Assembly: GCA_016707115.1 (NCBI GenBank)
Contig: JADJIH010000001.1
Coordinates: 620,001 to 684,000, forward strand
Direction of reading: 5' to 3'
From: Ignavibacteriales bacterium
GTDB taxonomy: Bacteria; Bacteroidota; Ignavibacteria; Ignavibacteriales; Ignavibacteriaceae
Length of the DNA: 64,000 nt
Part shown: piece by piece, positions 1 through 10,500 of the stretch
How the letters are laid out: each line of letters starts with the position of its first letter
Position numbering within the stretch: the first letter of the stretch is position 1
The notes under the pieces: model-generated
Seen by the model: only the letters and a program-made list of their open reading frames with translations
Told to the model about the DNA's origin: nothing
The model's database searches: none
Program-made: the position numbers and the translations under genes

Positions 1-2508
1 CAATCAATAACCGAAATTACTTCTGAAAATATATCTGAAACGATTTTGGTAATAGGAACTGAAAATGGATCAAGTAAAGCCGTCATAAAAAATAATCCTA
101 AGAATATATACAGTGTTGATGTAACGTTTTCTAATTTATCCAAAGAAAAAGTATTACTTGAAAATTCAATAAAAGGAATATTAGTGGATAAAAATGGGTC
201 TTACTGGGTCAGCACTAATTCAGGGCTAATACAACATAATTCAACAAACGGTACTTTAATAAATTTCAATAATGCTGATGGATTATATAGTAATATTTTT
301 AATTCAGGAGCATACATTAAATCGAATAATGGTTTAATGATTTTTGGTACTGTTAAAGGGCCGGTAATTTTTAATCCAGCTGAAATAAATCTTTCAAAAT
401 ATGAACCAAATATAGTCTTTACTGATTTTCAAATATTTAACAGATCAATTCATCCGGCAGAAAACTCCAATTTAAAAACCAGTATTGTTGTTTCAAAGGA
501 AATTAATTTATCATATGATCAAAACGTAATTGGATTCAAATTTGCAGCTCTGGATTACAATGCAAGTAATAAAATAGAATACTTATATAAACTAGAAGGT
601 TTTGATAAAGATTGGATAAAAAGCGGCCCACTTCATTTAGCATCGTATACAAACCTTGACCCCGGCAGTTATATTTTTAAAGTCAAAGGTACAAATAGCG
701 ATGGTTTTTGGAGCAGTAAAACAGCAATAATAAATCTCAATATTGCACCGCCTATTTGGAAAACTGCCTGGGCTTATGCAATTTATATTTTGCTAATTGG
801 GTTTGGATTATTTGCGATAAGAAAATTTGAGTTGAGCCGAAGCAGATTAAGAAACGAATTAAGAATTAGAGATTTAGAGACAAAAAAAATTCGTGAGATT
901 GAAAACATGAAGTCTAGATTTTTTGCTAATCTTTCTCACGAATTCAGAACTCCGCTCATGCTTATAAAGGGACCTTCAGAACAATTATTAAATGATATTA
1001 ATTCGAGTCGAATTGAACAATACAAGTTAATTCATAGAAATAGTGAAAAGCTTCAAAATCTAATTGATCAGTTACTCGAATTATCCCAGTTAGAATCGTC
1101 TTCCATTCCTGTAAGAGCTAAGAATGAAAACATCATTCCTGTCTTACGCGGATTATTTTATTCTTTTGCATCGTATGCTGAACAAAAAAATATCCAGATG
1201 AATTTTTCCTCAGCTCACGAAAAAATTTTAGTTTGGTTTGACAGAGACAAACTGGATAAAATATTTAATAATCTTTTTTCAAACGCATTTAAATTCACTC
1301 CAAATGGCGGATCAATTTCTGTTGATGTTAAATCGATTTTCATAAAAGATAATGAGCACTTACAGATTAATGTAAAAGATTCAGGTATCGGAATTCCAAA
1401 GGATAAAATTGAAAAAATATTTGACAGATTTTTTCAAGTTGATGATTCCTCAAGAAGAGCTTATGGTGGATCGGGAATAGGACTTGCGCTTGTAAGAGAA
1501 TTAGTTGATCTGCATAAATGGAAAATTTACGTTGACAGTGAGATAGGAAAGGGAACAGTGTTTGGACTCGAAATTCCTTTAAATGATTTTTATTTGAATG
1601 AGGAAGAAAAAATTCAAATTAAAACTACGCAGAAATCTGAAGAAGAGGATTCTGAGCGAGATCCAATGCTGCAAAAATTTAATGACTTACAATCCGAGGA
1701 AGTTTATCAAAAAACAGAAAATCACAAATCGATAAAAAGCATAAAGCAGAAAAGTTCTGTTCTTATAGTTGAAGATTCTGAAGATGTTAGACTTTATTTA
1801 AGTGAATTACTTAAGGATGAGTATTATATCACATTATCAGAGAATGGAGAAAAAGGATTATTAAAAGCTTTTGAAACATTACCGGATATTATAATCAGCG
1901 ATGTGATGATGCCTGAAATGGACGGAATTGAATTCTGCAAAAGAATCAAATCTGATTGGCAAACTTCCCATATTCCGGTAATTCTGCTTACGGCAAAAGC
2001 ATCAAGCGAAAGTAAAATAGAAGGATTGGAAACAGGTGCTGATGACTATGTAACAAAACCATTTAGTTTTCGTGAGCTTTCTATCAGAATTAAAAATCTT
2101 TTAGAACAAAGAACTTTGCTTAAAGAAAAATACAGCAAGGATGTAAAATTTATTCCTGAAAATATTACACTAAAAAAAGCTGATCATGATTTTTTAAATA
2201 AATCAGTTAGCATTGTCGAAAAATATATCGGCGATTTTGCTTTTGATTCTGACATATTTGCTAATGAAATGTTTCTAAGTCGAAGCCAGCTTCACAGAAA
2301 ATTGCAATCAATCACCGGACAATCTACAGGTGAATTTATTAGAACAGTTAGACTTAAAAAGGCAGCTGGATTAATACTTGAGAAGCAATTTTCTATCACT
2401 CAAATCTCTTATGAAGTAGGATTTAACAGTCCTTCTCACTTTACAAAAGCATTTAAACAATTGTTTGATTGCTTGCCATCTGAATTTATAAATAGGGACA
2501 ACTCTTAA
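1..2508 (+). CDS. Hybrid two-component regulator (HTCS type), 5' partial
   Basis: This is a one-protein signalling system that senses a ligand outside the inner membrane and acts on DNA inside. The reading frame is open to base 1, so the N-terminus lies outside the window; the TTG at 46 is only an internal codon. In order it has the end of a Reg_prop beta-propeller, a Y_Y_Y domain, one membrane helix (about 769-831), a HisKA domain with phospho-acceptor His in 'FANLSHEFRTPL', an ATPase domain (N box 'NNLFSNAFKFTPNGG', 'DSGIGIPKD', 'GGSGIGLALV'), a receiver domain with phospho-acceptor Asp in 'IISDVMMPEMDG', and a C-terminal AraC-type helix-turn-helix. All catalytic boxes look intact. In related bacteria such proteins control nearby surface or polysaccharide genes. 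Control of the T9SS cargo genes that follow is inference from position only. Confidence 0.93.
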   Translation, partial: QSITEITSENISETILVIGTENGSSKAVIKNNPKNIYSVDVTFSNLSKEKVLLENSIKGILVDKNGSYWVSTNSGLIQHNSTNGTLINFNNADGLYSNIFNSGAYIKSNNGLMIFGTVKGPVIFNPAEINLSKYEPNIVFTDFQIFNRSIHPAENSNLKTSIVVSKEINLSYDQNVIGFKFAALDYNASNKIEYLYKLEGFDKDWIKSGPLHLASYTNLDPGSYIFKVKGTNSDGFWSSKTAIINLNIAPPIWKTAWAYAIYILLIGFGLFAIRKFELSRSRLRNELRIRDLETKKIREIENMKSRFFANLSHEFRTPLMLIKGPSEQLLNDINSSRIEQYKLIHRNSEKLQNLIDQLLELSQLESSSIPVRAKNENIIPVLRGLFYSFASYAEQKNIQMNFSSAHEKILVWFDRDKLDKIFNNLFSNAFKFTPNGGSISVDVKSIFIKDNEHLQINVKDSGIGIPKDKIEKIFDRFFQVDDSSRRAYGGSGIGLALVRELVDLHKWKIYVDSEIGKGTVFGLEIPLNDFYLNEEEKIQIKTTQKSEEEDSERDPMLQKFNDLQSEEVYQKTENHKSIKSIKQKSSVLIVEDSEDVRLYLSELLKDEYYITLSENGEKGLLKAFETLPDIIISDVMMPEMDGIEFCKRIKSDWQTSHIPVILLTAKASSESKIEGLETGADDYVTKPFSFRELSIRIKNLLEQRTLLKEKYSKDVKFIPENITLKKADHDFLNKSVSIVEKYIGDFAFDSDIFANEMFLSRSQLHRKLQSITGQSTGEFIRTVRLKKAAGLILEKQFSITQISYEVGFNSPSHFTKAFKQLFDCLPSEFINRDNS

Positions 2509-2656
2509 TACAAGAAAAATTAGAAAAATTCTTTTATCTAAGATTTTGCAACAATACCGCTAAGAATTGACACACCAGCGACAGCACGAGCTTATCAAAT
2601 AAAATATTTTTGCTCTTAAGGTTATAGATTCTTCAATAACAAAAAGGAGCAAAAAA

Positions 2657-5600
2657 ATGAAAATATTTCTTTCAATGTTTTTCCTAATAGTTCTCTTTAT
2701 TAGCGGATCAATATTTCCGCAAACTTCGGGGAGTGACTCTCCAAACGGAGTCCAGGTTTCTTTTCCTTTCTTCGATGATGTTGAAGACACTACCGTCTCA
2801 TCTTCAAATTGGCAAAGAGATGCAGCAATTTGGAAAATGCAGCAGGCTACAGCATACAGCGGAACACATATATGGTCAATGCTTCCAACAACAGGAAGCT
2901 ATCATTATTTAACTCTAGCTTCCTCAATCGATTTATCAACCACTTCAAATCCATATATGTCTTTATGGGTAAGAAAAGCTGATGGCGGTAGCGGTTATCT
3001 TAAAATAGAAGTATCAACTAATTCTGGTACAAGCTGGGTATCATTATTGGAACCCTCTTTTAACGGTGCACAATATACAAGATTTCAGATGCCATTGTTT
3101 AACTATAAACAAGCTAATGTACTTTTAAGAATCGGTGGTTATGCTCCTTCAGGCGGTACGTACTACTTGGATGACATAAGAATAGATAATGCACCCGCCC
3201 CTCAACCAATTTTACTTGCGAGTCCAACAGATAATGGAATGAATGTTACTTGGATTCAATCTACTGCAACAGATTTTTATAAATACAGGGTTATTATTTC
3301 AACAAACACTAGTGATGTTAATAATTATTTTGTTTCACCTTCAGTTAGCGGAAGATCTGAAACAAAGGTTTTGGATTTTTACGTTAAGACAAAATTGGAT
3401 ACTCTTTTAACCGATCTTACATTTTCTAATACACTTTACTATGCTAAAATATATGAAGAAGACTCTCAAGGTTTCGTTAATCAAGGTTCTGATAGATCTG
3501 ACTTATCAACAGCTTTCAATCTAACTTCTCAGACTACTCCGTTTATACAAGATTTTGAAGGTTCTGTAAATTGGGTAGCCGATTTACCTTGGGCAATTAC
3601 AACTGATGATGCGAGCGATCCAGGACATAGTCCAACTCACGCGTATGAGGACAGCCCGCAAGGTAATTATCCAGCCAATGCTGATAGAAGATTAACAATG
3701 CAGATAAATCTTGCAGGAGTGACAAGACCAGTATTAAAATTCAATCATAAATATTCATTTGAAACCGGATCTGATTATGGTTCAGTAGAGATTTCTCAGG
3801 ACAACATTAACTGGATTACTCTAAATGGGTTTACTGGAAATACCGGCAGTGAATGGGAAAGCAGAACTTATGATGTAGGAGTTCTTAAAAACCAAACCAA
3901 TGGATATATAAGATTTAAAACAACATCTAATTCAGCAAATCAGCAAAATGGTTGGAGCTTAGATGATGTTGAAATATTTAACAATCCAAGGACTCAAACA
4001 TTTCCATTCTTTGACGATGTTGAAACCGACACAACTTCTCTTAATGCTTGGATACCTGGCAGTTTTGATTTGAAACTTGCAAACGCACACAGCGGTGCTC
4101 AAGTTTGGTCAGTAAAGCCTTCAGGCGGTTCATACAATTATCTCACGTTATCAGGTAAGCTTAATCTCTCAGGTGCTCCTAATCCATATATTTCTTTGTG
4201 GGTAAAAAAGGCAGATGGTGGAAGCGGATATATAAAAATTGAAGCTTCAGGTGATGGAGGTTTGACCTGGACATCACTGCTTGAACCAAACTTCAATGGC
4301 ACACAGTACACATGGTTTCAAGCGTCATTGGCAAACTTTAGACAAAATAACGTAGTAGTAAGAATCGGATGCTACAATCCATCCGGTGGTACATACTACA
4401 TTGATGATATTTTATTAGACAATGCACCAACACCAAAAGCTTTAACACTTTTAACTCCAACTAACAACGGAATGAAAGTTAGATGGGGAATTTCTACTGC
4501 TGTTGATTTTGGAAATTATAGAGTTGTTCTGTCAACAGATCAGAATCAGGTTAACAATTATTTTACAGAAAATAATTTGCAAAACAGAACTGAAACAAGA
4601 GTGTTTGATTTCTTTAATCAGGCTACTATTGAAACGACACTTACTGATCTTACCTTTATGAATACAATGTACTATGCAAAAATATATGAACGGGATACAC
4701 AACTTTTAATTAATCAAGGATCAGACAGAGCAGATCTTTCAACTGCATTTACTGTGATCTCTCAAACAGCTCCATTTGTTCAGGATTTTGAAAATACATT
4801 TGGATGGGCTTCAGATCTACCTTGGGCAGTTACCACAGATGATGCCGGAGATCCGGGACACAGCGCAACACACGCGCTTGAAGATAGCCCTGGAACTAAT
4901 TTCCCAATCAGTTCTGATAGACGTATTGTAGTTCAGGTTAATACTCAAGCTGTTACAAGACCTGTACTAAGATTTAATCATAGATATGCTTTTGAACCGG
5001 CAGCTGATTTTGGATACATTGAATATTCACTTGATAACGTAAATTGGATTTACTTATCAGGATTTACTGGAAATACTAATACACTCTGGAAATCGAGTGA
5101 ATTTGAAATTACACCAATCAAACAACTAAATGCTGCTTATGTAAGATTTAAATCGACCTCAAACGGTTCTACAAGTCTAGATGGTTGGCATTTAGATGAT
5201 ATTGAAATTTATAACAATACTAAAACTCTTGGTATTCCATTATTTGATGACGTTGAAGTTGATTCAACTTCAAAAAAATATTGGATTACAGGGCAACTGG
5301 AAATAAAGTCTGCAAATGCTTATAGCGGGGCTCAGGTTTGGTCACTTCCACCATCAGGCGGATCTTATAATTATCTTACTTTATCTGGTCTGATGAATCT
5401 TACCAATGCACCAAATCCTTTTGTTTCTGTTTGGGTGAAAAAAGCAAATAGCGGCAGCGGCTATATTGCGATTGAAGCTTCTAATGATGGCGGCTTAACC
5501 TGGACAAGATTAAAAGAACCTAATTTTAATGGCGCTAATTATGTTCAGGTAGTTGCATCTTTATTAAATTATCGTCAGCCGAATGTGTTAGTTAGAATTG

Positions 5601-5983
5601 GTGGATATTCACCTTCTGGTGACACGTATTATTTTGATGATATTACAATTGCTGATTCAACCGGATGGACTGGTGTTGAGGATTTAGCTGGTGTTACACC
5701 TACTGAATTTGAACTAAGTCAGAATTATCCTAATCCTTTTAATCCAAGTACAACAATTCGTTATGCGGTACCAAATGAAAGCAAAGTATCAATTTCGATA
5801 TTCAATTTACTTGGTCAAGAAGTTGCAACTTTAGTTAATGATGTTCAACCAGCTGGATATCATGAAGTACAGTTTAATGCATCAGACTTATCATCTGGTG
5901 TTTACCTTTATAGAATAAATGCTGTTTCGTCTGCAGGTTCAAAAGAATTTACAAGCACTAAAAAGTTTGTTCTTCTAAAGTAA
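2657..5983 (+). CDS. Secreted T9SS cargo protein with tandem MAM/FN3-like repeats
   Basis: This is a large exported surface protein of unknown ligand. It starts at an ATG after AAGGAG and has a signal peptide (about residues 1-22). The body is a tandem repeat of about 411 residues. Each unit has a jelly-roll-like module beginning 'FDDVE' and ending near 'SGGTYYLDD', then a fibronectin-like stretch with 'NNGM' or 'DNGM', then a second MAM/immune-inhibitor-A-like module containing 'PWAITTDDA.DPGHS'. The first modules start near residues 38, 449 and 860, giving two and a half units. The last about 90 residues (from 1018) are a T9SS sorting domain ('FELSQNYPNPFNPSTTIRY'). No catalytic motif was recognised, so adhesion or carbohydrate binding is a guess. 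A TAttTTTG element at 2605-2612 resembles the Bacteroidota -7 box, but such strings are common by chance in AT-rich DNA. Confidence 0.9.
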   Translation: MKIFLSMFFLIVLFISGSIFPQTSGSDSPNGVQVSFPFFDDVEDTTVSSSNWQRDAAIWKMQQATAYSGTHIWSMLPTTGSYHYLTLASSIDLSTTSNPYMSLWVRKADGGSGYLKIEVSTNSGTSWVSLLEPSFNGAQYTRFQMPLFNYKQANVLLRIGGYAPSGGTYYLDDIRIDNAPAPQPILLASPTDNGMNVTWIQSTATDFYKYRVIISTNTSDVNNYFVSPSVSGRSETKVLDFYVKTKLDTLLTDLTFSNTLYYAKIYEEDSQGFVNQGSDRSDLSTAFNLTSQTTPFIQDFEGSVNWVADLPWAITTDDASDPGHSPTHAYEDSPQGNYPANADRRLTMQINLAGVTRPVLKFNHKYSFETGSDYGSVEISQDNINWITLNGFTGNTGSEWESRTYDVGVLKNQTNGYIRFKTTSNSANQQNGWSLDDVEIFNNPRTQTFPFFDDVETDTTSLNAWIPGSFDLKLANAHSGAQVWSVKPSGGSYNYLTLSGKLNLSGAPNPYISLWVKKADGGSGYIKIEASGDGGLTWTSLLEPNFNGTQYTWFQASLANFRQNNVVVRIGCYNPSGGTYYIDDILLDNAPTPKALTLLTPTNNGMKVRWGISTAVDFGNYRVVLSTDQNQVNNYFTENNLQNRTETRVFDFFNQATIETTLTDLTFMNTMYYAKIYERDTQLLINQGSDRADLSTAFTVISQTAPFVQDFENTFGWASDLPWAVTTDDAGDPGHSATHALEDSPGTNFPISSDRRIVVQVNTQAVTRPVLRFNHRYAFEPAADFGYIEYSLDNVNWIYLSGFTGNTNTLWKSSEFEITPIKQLNAAYVRFKSTSNGSTSLDGWHLDDIEIYNNTKTLGIPLFDDVEVDSTSKKYWITGQLEIKSANAYSGAQVWSLPPSGGSYNYLTLSGLMNLTNAPNPFVSVWVKKANSGSGYIAIEASNDGGLTWTRLKEPNFNGANYVQVVASLLNYRQPNVLVRIGGYSPSGDTYYFDDITIADSTGWTGVEDLAGVTPTEFELSQNYPNPFNPSTTIRYAVPNESKVSISIFNLLGQEVATLVNDVQPAGYHEVQFNASDLSSGVYLYRINAVSSAGSKEFTSTKKFVLLK

Positions 5984-6000
5984 TTACATAAGTTATTTTT

Positions 6001-6026
6001 CAGAGGGCCGCAATGGGCGGTCCTCT
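6001..6026 (+). terminator. Hairpin after the repeat-cargo gene
   Basis: The arms CAGAGGGCCGC and GCGGTCCTCTG pair over 11 positions around a 5-base loop, with one G-U pair when transcribed on the + strand (a C-A mismatch on the other). It lies 18 bases after the stop at 5983. The U-tract after it is poor ('gatgtttc'), so it may be an mRNA 3' end stabiliser rather than a strict intrinsic terminator. Confidence 0.5.
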
Positions 6027-6106
6027 GGATGTTTCTACAAGCAATTGGATAAGGTTAATAGTTTTATCTGTTTGATTACTCTTTAATATACCTTTTAAAG
6101 GATCGA

Positions 6107-7360
6107 ATGAAATATTTTACAATTCTTCTTTTTTGTTTCAATTTTACATTTTTTCAAAACATAAACGCTCAATGGACAAACCCTGATTTAACCTTAACCG
6201 GCAGACAGATTCTATGTTTTGCAAAAAATGACTTATCAGTAATTGCCGGAACGAATGGTGGTTTAGTAAGTTCTACAAATAACGGACAAAGTTGGACTAA
6301 TACTGGAGCTGGGCTTCCATATTCAAATGTACGTGCATTGTTGAATGTGGAATCTTATCCATTTAATTTATTAGCTGGTATGGTCTCCGGCAGAATTTCA
6401 ATGTCCACAAATTTTGGAGAAAATTTCACAGCATTTCCTGCAGAATCTGAGCAGCTTCCATTTTTGGCTGATATCAATTGCATTCTTGAGAGGGGAAACA
6501 GTTCAAACTTTTTAGCAGGTACTGAGAGGGGAGTATACCTATTACCTCAATATTATCCGCTCTCAACATGGATACCGATAAATACTGGTTTACCGTCAGC
6601 AGAAACTAAAGTTAGAGCAATTGTGGAAATAGATGGAGAAATATTTGCTGGAACAAATAGTGGAGTTTTTCAGTTGAGTGGATATGACTGGGTTGAAAGG
6701 AATGGTGGATTAACAAATTTGAATGTAACAGCGCTTATAAGTGTGGGGGGATATTTGTTTGCTGGTACATCTCAAGGTAGTGTTGGAGGTGTTTACATTT
6801 CTTCTGACAATGGTGGAAATTGGACACTTTCAAAACCTGAAACCTGGGTTACATCTTTTCTCGTTGTAGGATCCAACATTTTTGAAGGAAGTATGGGTAA
6901 TGGAATCACTCGTAGTACAAATTTTGGTATTTCCTGGGTTCCAATTAATGATGGATTAGGTAGCGGTGCATACAATGTAATGTCTTTAGGTACAGATGAT
7001 CAATACTTATTTGCTGGAACAAATGGTTCAAATATTTGGCGTCGTCCATTATCCCAAGTTGTAACTGATGTAAACGAAGAGTTAAATATTCAACCGGAAC
7101 AATATTCTTTAGAGCAAAACTATCCAAATCCTTTCAACCCAACTACCAGTATCCGGTATCAAGTATCAAGCATCGCGCAAGTAACTCTTAAAGTTTATGA
7201 TATTCTTGGTAACGAAGTAGCCAGGTTAGTAAACGAAGATAAACCAGTAGGAAGTTACGAAGTTGATTTTGATGCTTCACAATTATCATCAGGAATTTAT
7301 TTATACAAACTAACAGCAGGCAATTTCATCGAGACCAGAAAAATGATTCTTATTAAATAA
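6107..7360 (+). CDS. Secreted beta-propeller T9SS cargo protein
   Basis: This is an exported protein with a signal peptide (residues 1-21, ending 'INAQ') and an ATG start preceded by AAAGGA. Residues 22-320 are BNR/Reg_prop-like propeller repeats with strands such as 'AGTNGGLVSSTNNGQSW', 'AGTERGVYLLP', 'AGTNSGVFQL' and 'AGTSQGS'. Residues from about 333 are a T9SS sorting domain ('YSLEQNYPNPFNPTTS', 'LKVYDILGNEVARLV', 'LSSGIYLYKL'). The family is usually annotated as exo-alpha-sialidase-like or WD40/YVTN-like, but the Asp-box motifs are degenerate and no enzymatic residues can be named. It sits 123 bases after the repeat-cargo gene, beyond a hairpin, so it may have its own promoter. Confidence 0.88.
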   Translation: MKYFTILLFCFNFTFFQNINAQWTNPDLTLTGRQILCFAKNDLSVIAGTNGGLVSSTNNGQSWTNTGAGLPYSNVRALLNVESYPFNLLAGMVSGRISMSTNFGENFTAFPAESEQLPFLADINCILERGNSSNFLAGTERGVYLLPQYYPLSTWIPINTGLPSAETKVRAIVEIDGEIFAGTNSGVFQLSGYDWVERNGGLTNLNVTALISVGGYLFAGTSQGSVGGVYISSDNGGNWTLSKPETWVTSFLVVGSNIFEGSMGNGITRSTNFGISWVPINDGLGSGAYNVMSLGTDDQYLFAGTNGSNIWRRPLSQVVTDVNEELNIQPEQYSLEQNYPNPFNPTTSIRYQVSSIAQVTLKVYDILGNEVARLVNEDKPVGSYEVDFDASQLSSGIYLYKLTAGNFIETRKMILIK

Positions 7361-7379
7361 AAAAGGGAGTTTATCAATT

Positions 7380-7505
7380 ATGGAAAAAACTATTCAACAG
7401 ATGCTGAAGAAAGAAAAGATTTTAACTTCTGTTATCAATGTGCTTTTCTTCATTCTCAGCACTACAACTTTGATGGCGATATTAATTCTGGTGAGTTCAC
7501 TTTGA
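7380..7505 (+). CDS. 41-residue single-helix membrane peptide, paralogue 1
   Basis: This is a short open frame with ATG at 7380 and TGA at 7503-7505. GGGAG at 7366-7370 is a plausible ribosome site for it. The product has a lysine-rich N-terminus (residues 1-14) and one hydrophobic helix (about 15-40). It is related to the 39-residue peptide at 15732-15851: both read K, aliphatic, 'LT', X, 'VINV', then a run of aliphatic residues, with the same charge layout. It starts 20 bases after a T9SS cargo gene, so co-transcription is likely. No family is recognised. Function is unknown; a one-helix partner of a membrane complex or a toxin-like peptide are open guesses. Confidence 0.55.
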   Translation: MEKTIQQMLKKEKILTSVINVLFFILSTTTLMAILILVSSL

Positions 7506-7590
7506 GAATTAAATAACAAGTTATTTTAACAAAAATTAATTCAATAATACTAATCAAATAAATTCTTTTAAGGTAAGGATGGAGGTAAAA

Positions 7591-10500
7591 ATGAAAAACT
7601 TAATTAATCTTTTTGTGGTGGTAATACTATTAACAGGATTTACTTTTACACAGGAACGACCTGATAAAAGAAAAGATATGATAATAACACCGGATGGAAA
7701 ACTAATGTCAAGAATAGATGGGAGTATTATTGAACCCAACTATGATCTTAATACCTTAAAAAACAAAAAATCTGAGAACGACGCACCTATCGGTACACCG
7801 TTTAGCTGGGACGGTGGGCTAGGTTTTTATTCATCCGGATCTAATACAGTATATGCAATTGCTGTATCAGGTTCTGATGTTTATATCGGAGGTGACTTTA
7901 CAGATGCTATGGGGAACCCAGGTTCAAATTACATTCTTCGATATAATCAGAAAAATAATACCTGGCATTCCCTCCTATCTGGATTAAACGGACCCGTCCA
8001 TGTAATAGCAGTCTCCGGCAATGATGTATATGTTGGTGGTGAATTCACTGATGCCGGAGGAAATCTAGATGCAGACCGTATTGCCCGATGGGATGGCAGC
8101 AGCTGGAACGCTCTTGGTGTTGGATTGAATGATGTTGTTTATGCAATCGCAATTAGTGGCAGTGATATTTATGTTGGAGGAAATTTTTTAAGCGCTGGAG
8201 GAATATTTGGCGCCGATTATATTGCCAGATGGGACGGCAGCAGCTGGAATTTTATGGGGCAGTTGGATGGTTCTGTTAGTGCTATAGTAGTAAACGGCTC
8301 ATATGTTTATGTTGGTGGTTACTTTAGTTATGTCAATTCAGCAACAGCGGTTTTTTATTTTGCCACATATGATGGTTTTTCGTGGGGGAGCTTGGGCACT
8401 CCTTTGGATAGTGACGTTAAGGCAATTGCAATCTCTGGTTCTGATCTATATATCGGCGGGGCATTCAAAAATGCTGGTGGCAATGCTAATGCAGATGCTG
8501 TCGCATATTTTGATCTTTCGATACCTTCTTCTGATTGGAAAGCTCTTGGTAATGGTATTATAAATAATGATGCGTTACCTAATGGTATTGTTGAAGCAAT
8601 CGCTGTTAACGGTGATGATGTTTATGTTGGAGGACCTTTTTACAATGGCTGGAATTCAAATTTTAATAATATAGCATATTGGAACGGAACAGTATGGAAT
8701 GATTTAAGTTCTAGTTTATCTGGTGGATGTTTTGCACTCGCTTTGTCTGGAACTGATGTACTTGCCGGAGGATATTTTGGATTTAATAGATGGTTTGGTG
8801 TTTATGCTGAAGGATTGTATGCAGGAGTACAAAATTCTGCTGTATCCGGTTCTGGTATAATTGAGTTTAATACGACTGCTGATAGCACAAGAATTACACT
8901 TAATTTGATTGAGACTGGAAAAGGGAATGGAATATTTAATGTTTTTTGTTATGAGAACAAACCTGCCGACGGCGAAATCCTGCCGGTTTCTAATCATCGC
9001 TGGATAATCCAGAACACCGGTTTTTTTCCAACTATAAATTTTAGTGATATAATAAGAATAAAGTTTAGTGATTTTATTGATAGCTCCGGAATAATTAATC
9101 CTTACACCGTTAAAATATATCATCGCGTTACTCCTGGAAGAGGACAGTTTACTGAATTATACACTGAATATGATGATAATACAAATGAGTTGTGGGCTTA
9201 TATCAATAGTTACGGTGAGTTTGCTATTGGTATACCGAGCACTGTTGATGGAATTATCGATCAAGATGAGTACGTTAATCACGTTGAAGGTCAAAATATG
9301 CAGACAAGTGATGGTAAAACCTGGTATATGCGGACTGATGATTATTATATGTATTTCGGAATTAGTAACTACTCAGATAGCTCGGACGCAGTAAGCATTT
9401 ATCTTGATAACTCAGCAAGTACTCCTGTAAATTATCACTTTAATCCTTTTGGTACTGAAACAGGTTCTGGTAAAGATGGTTTATCCACAAACTTACCTTT
9501 CGGTGCCGAATTTTTTGCTTATGTAAAACCAACTTATGATGAATACAGACACACTGACCAAATTGGTGGTTGGATGGACAGTGTAGAAAATGATTTTATA
9601 AAATCGTACAATGATCCTGCAAATATTTTTGAATTTGCTATACCGCTATCAAGCTTACCAGTTTCGTATTATACTAGTAACTATCCATTACTATGGTTTA
9701 ATTGGTTAGGTTTTCTTTCAAACAGTGGAATTATATCATCACGTGTACCTAATAATGCTAATCCTTCAGGAATACCTGATGACCTAAGCTGGTATTACCC
9801 TTCATCAGTTAATAATTTTTCTTTTGCGCGTTCTAGTTATACCCACATTGGTCTCTCTTTCCCAAACTTTGGAGCTTTCAATTGTTACAATTTTACATTT
9901 TTCCCGACATCTCCGACTGCATCTATAACCAGAACCAGTGGTGAATGGAATATTGATGGTGAACTTGTTGTTTATGAAGGAACGCTAACATTTGCAAATC
10001 CCGATTCTGTTAAGCTTTTAAGTCTTCTTCATATGGATGGCAATATTAATTTCCCAGGAGATGTTCCATTAGAGGTTAGAGGAAACATTTATCAGACAAA
10101 TACTTATGGTGCAAATTTAAATTTTAGTAGTGGTCATTCAACAGTTATTGATTTGGCATTTGGCTCCGGCTCTATATACACATCTGCACCTTTTCAAAAT
10201 CTTACAACACGCTTTGGAAATATTGATCTTATTTCTGATATAATAATTAATGAATCATTGACACTTCAGAATGGAAACATTAAGACAATTAACTTTGATA
10301 CATCATACGTTAGAATGAACCAGGGGGCTGTGGTTACGCGATCAGGATCCGGTTACGTTGATGGTTATTTAGTTAGATGGGCAAGTAGTGGTATTGTTGA
10401 TTTTCCTGTTGGAACTGCAAATGGTTATTCACCTGTTTCGTTTAACTTTAATAATGTTACCAATCTCAATACAATAACTGTTGGAGCATTTCAAAATGTT

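Noticed and set aside
2560..2790. Minus-strand open frame over the start of the repeat-cargo gene
   Set aside because: No ribosome site, overlaps a strong + strand gene with signal peptide, low-complexity start; a chance frame.
8303..8563. Second open frame inside the 7591 cargo gene
   Set aside because: Wholly inside a gene with clear domain structure; the product shows only out-of-frame copies of the propeller repeats.
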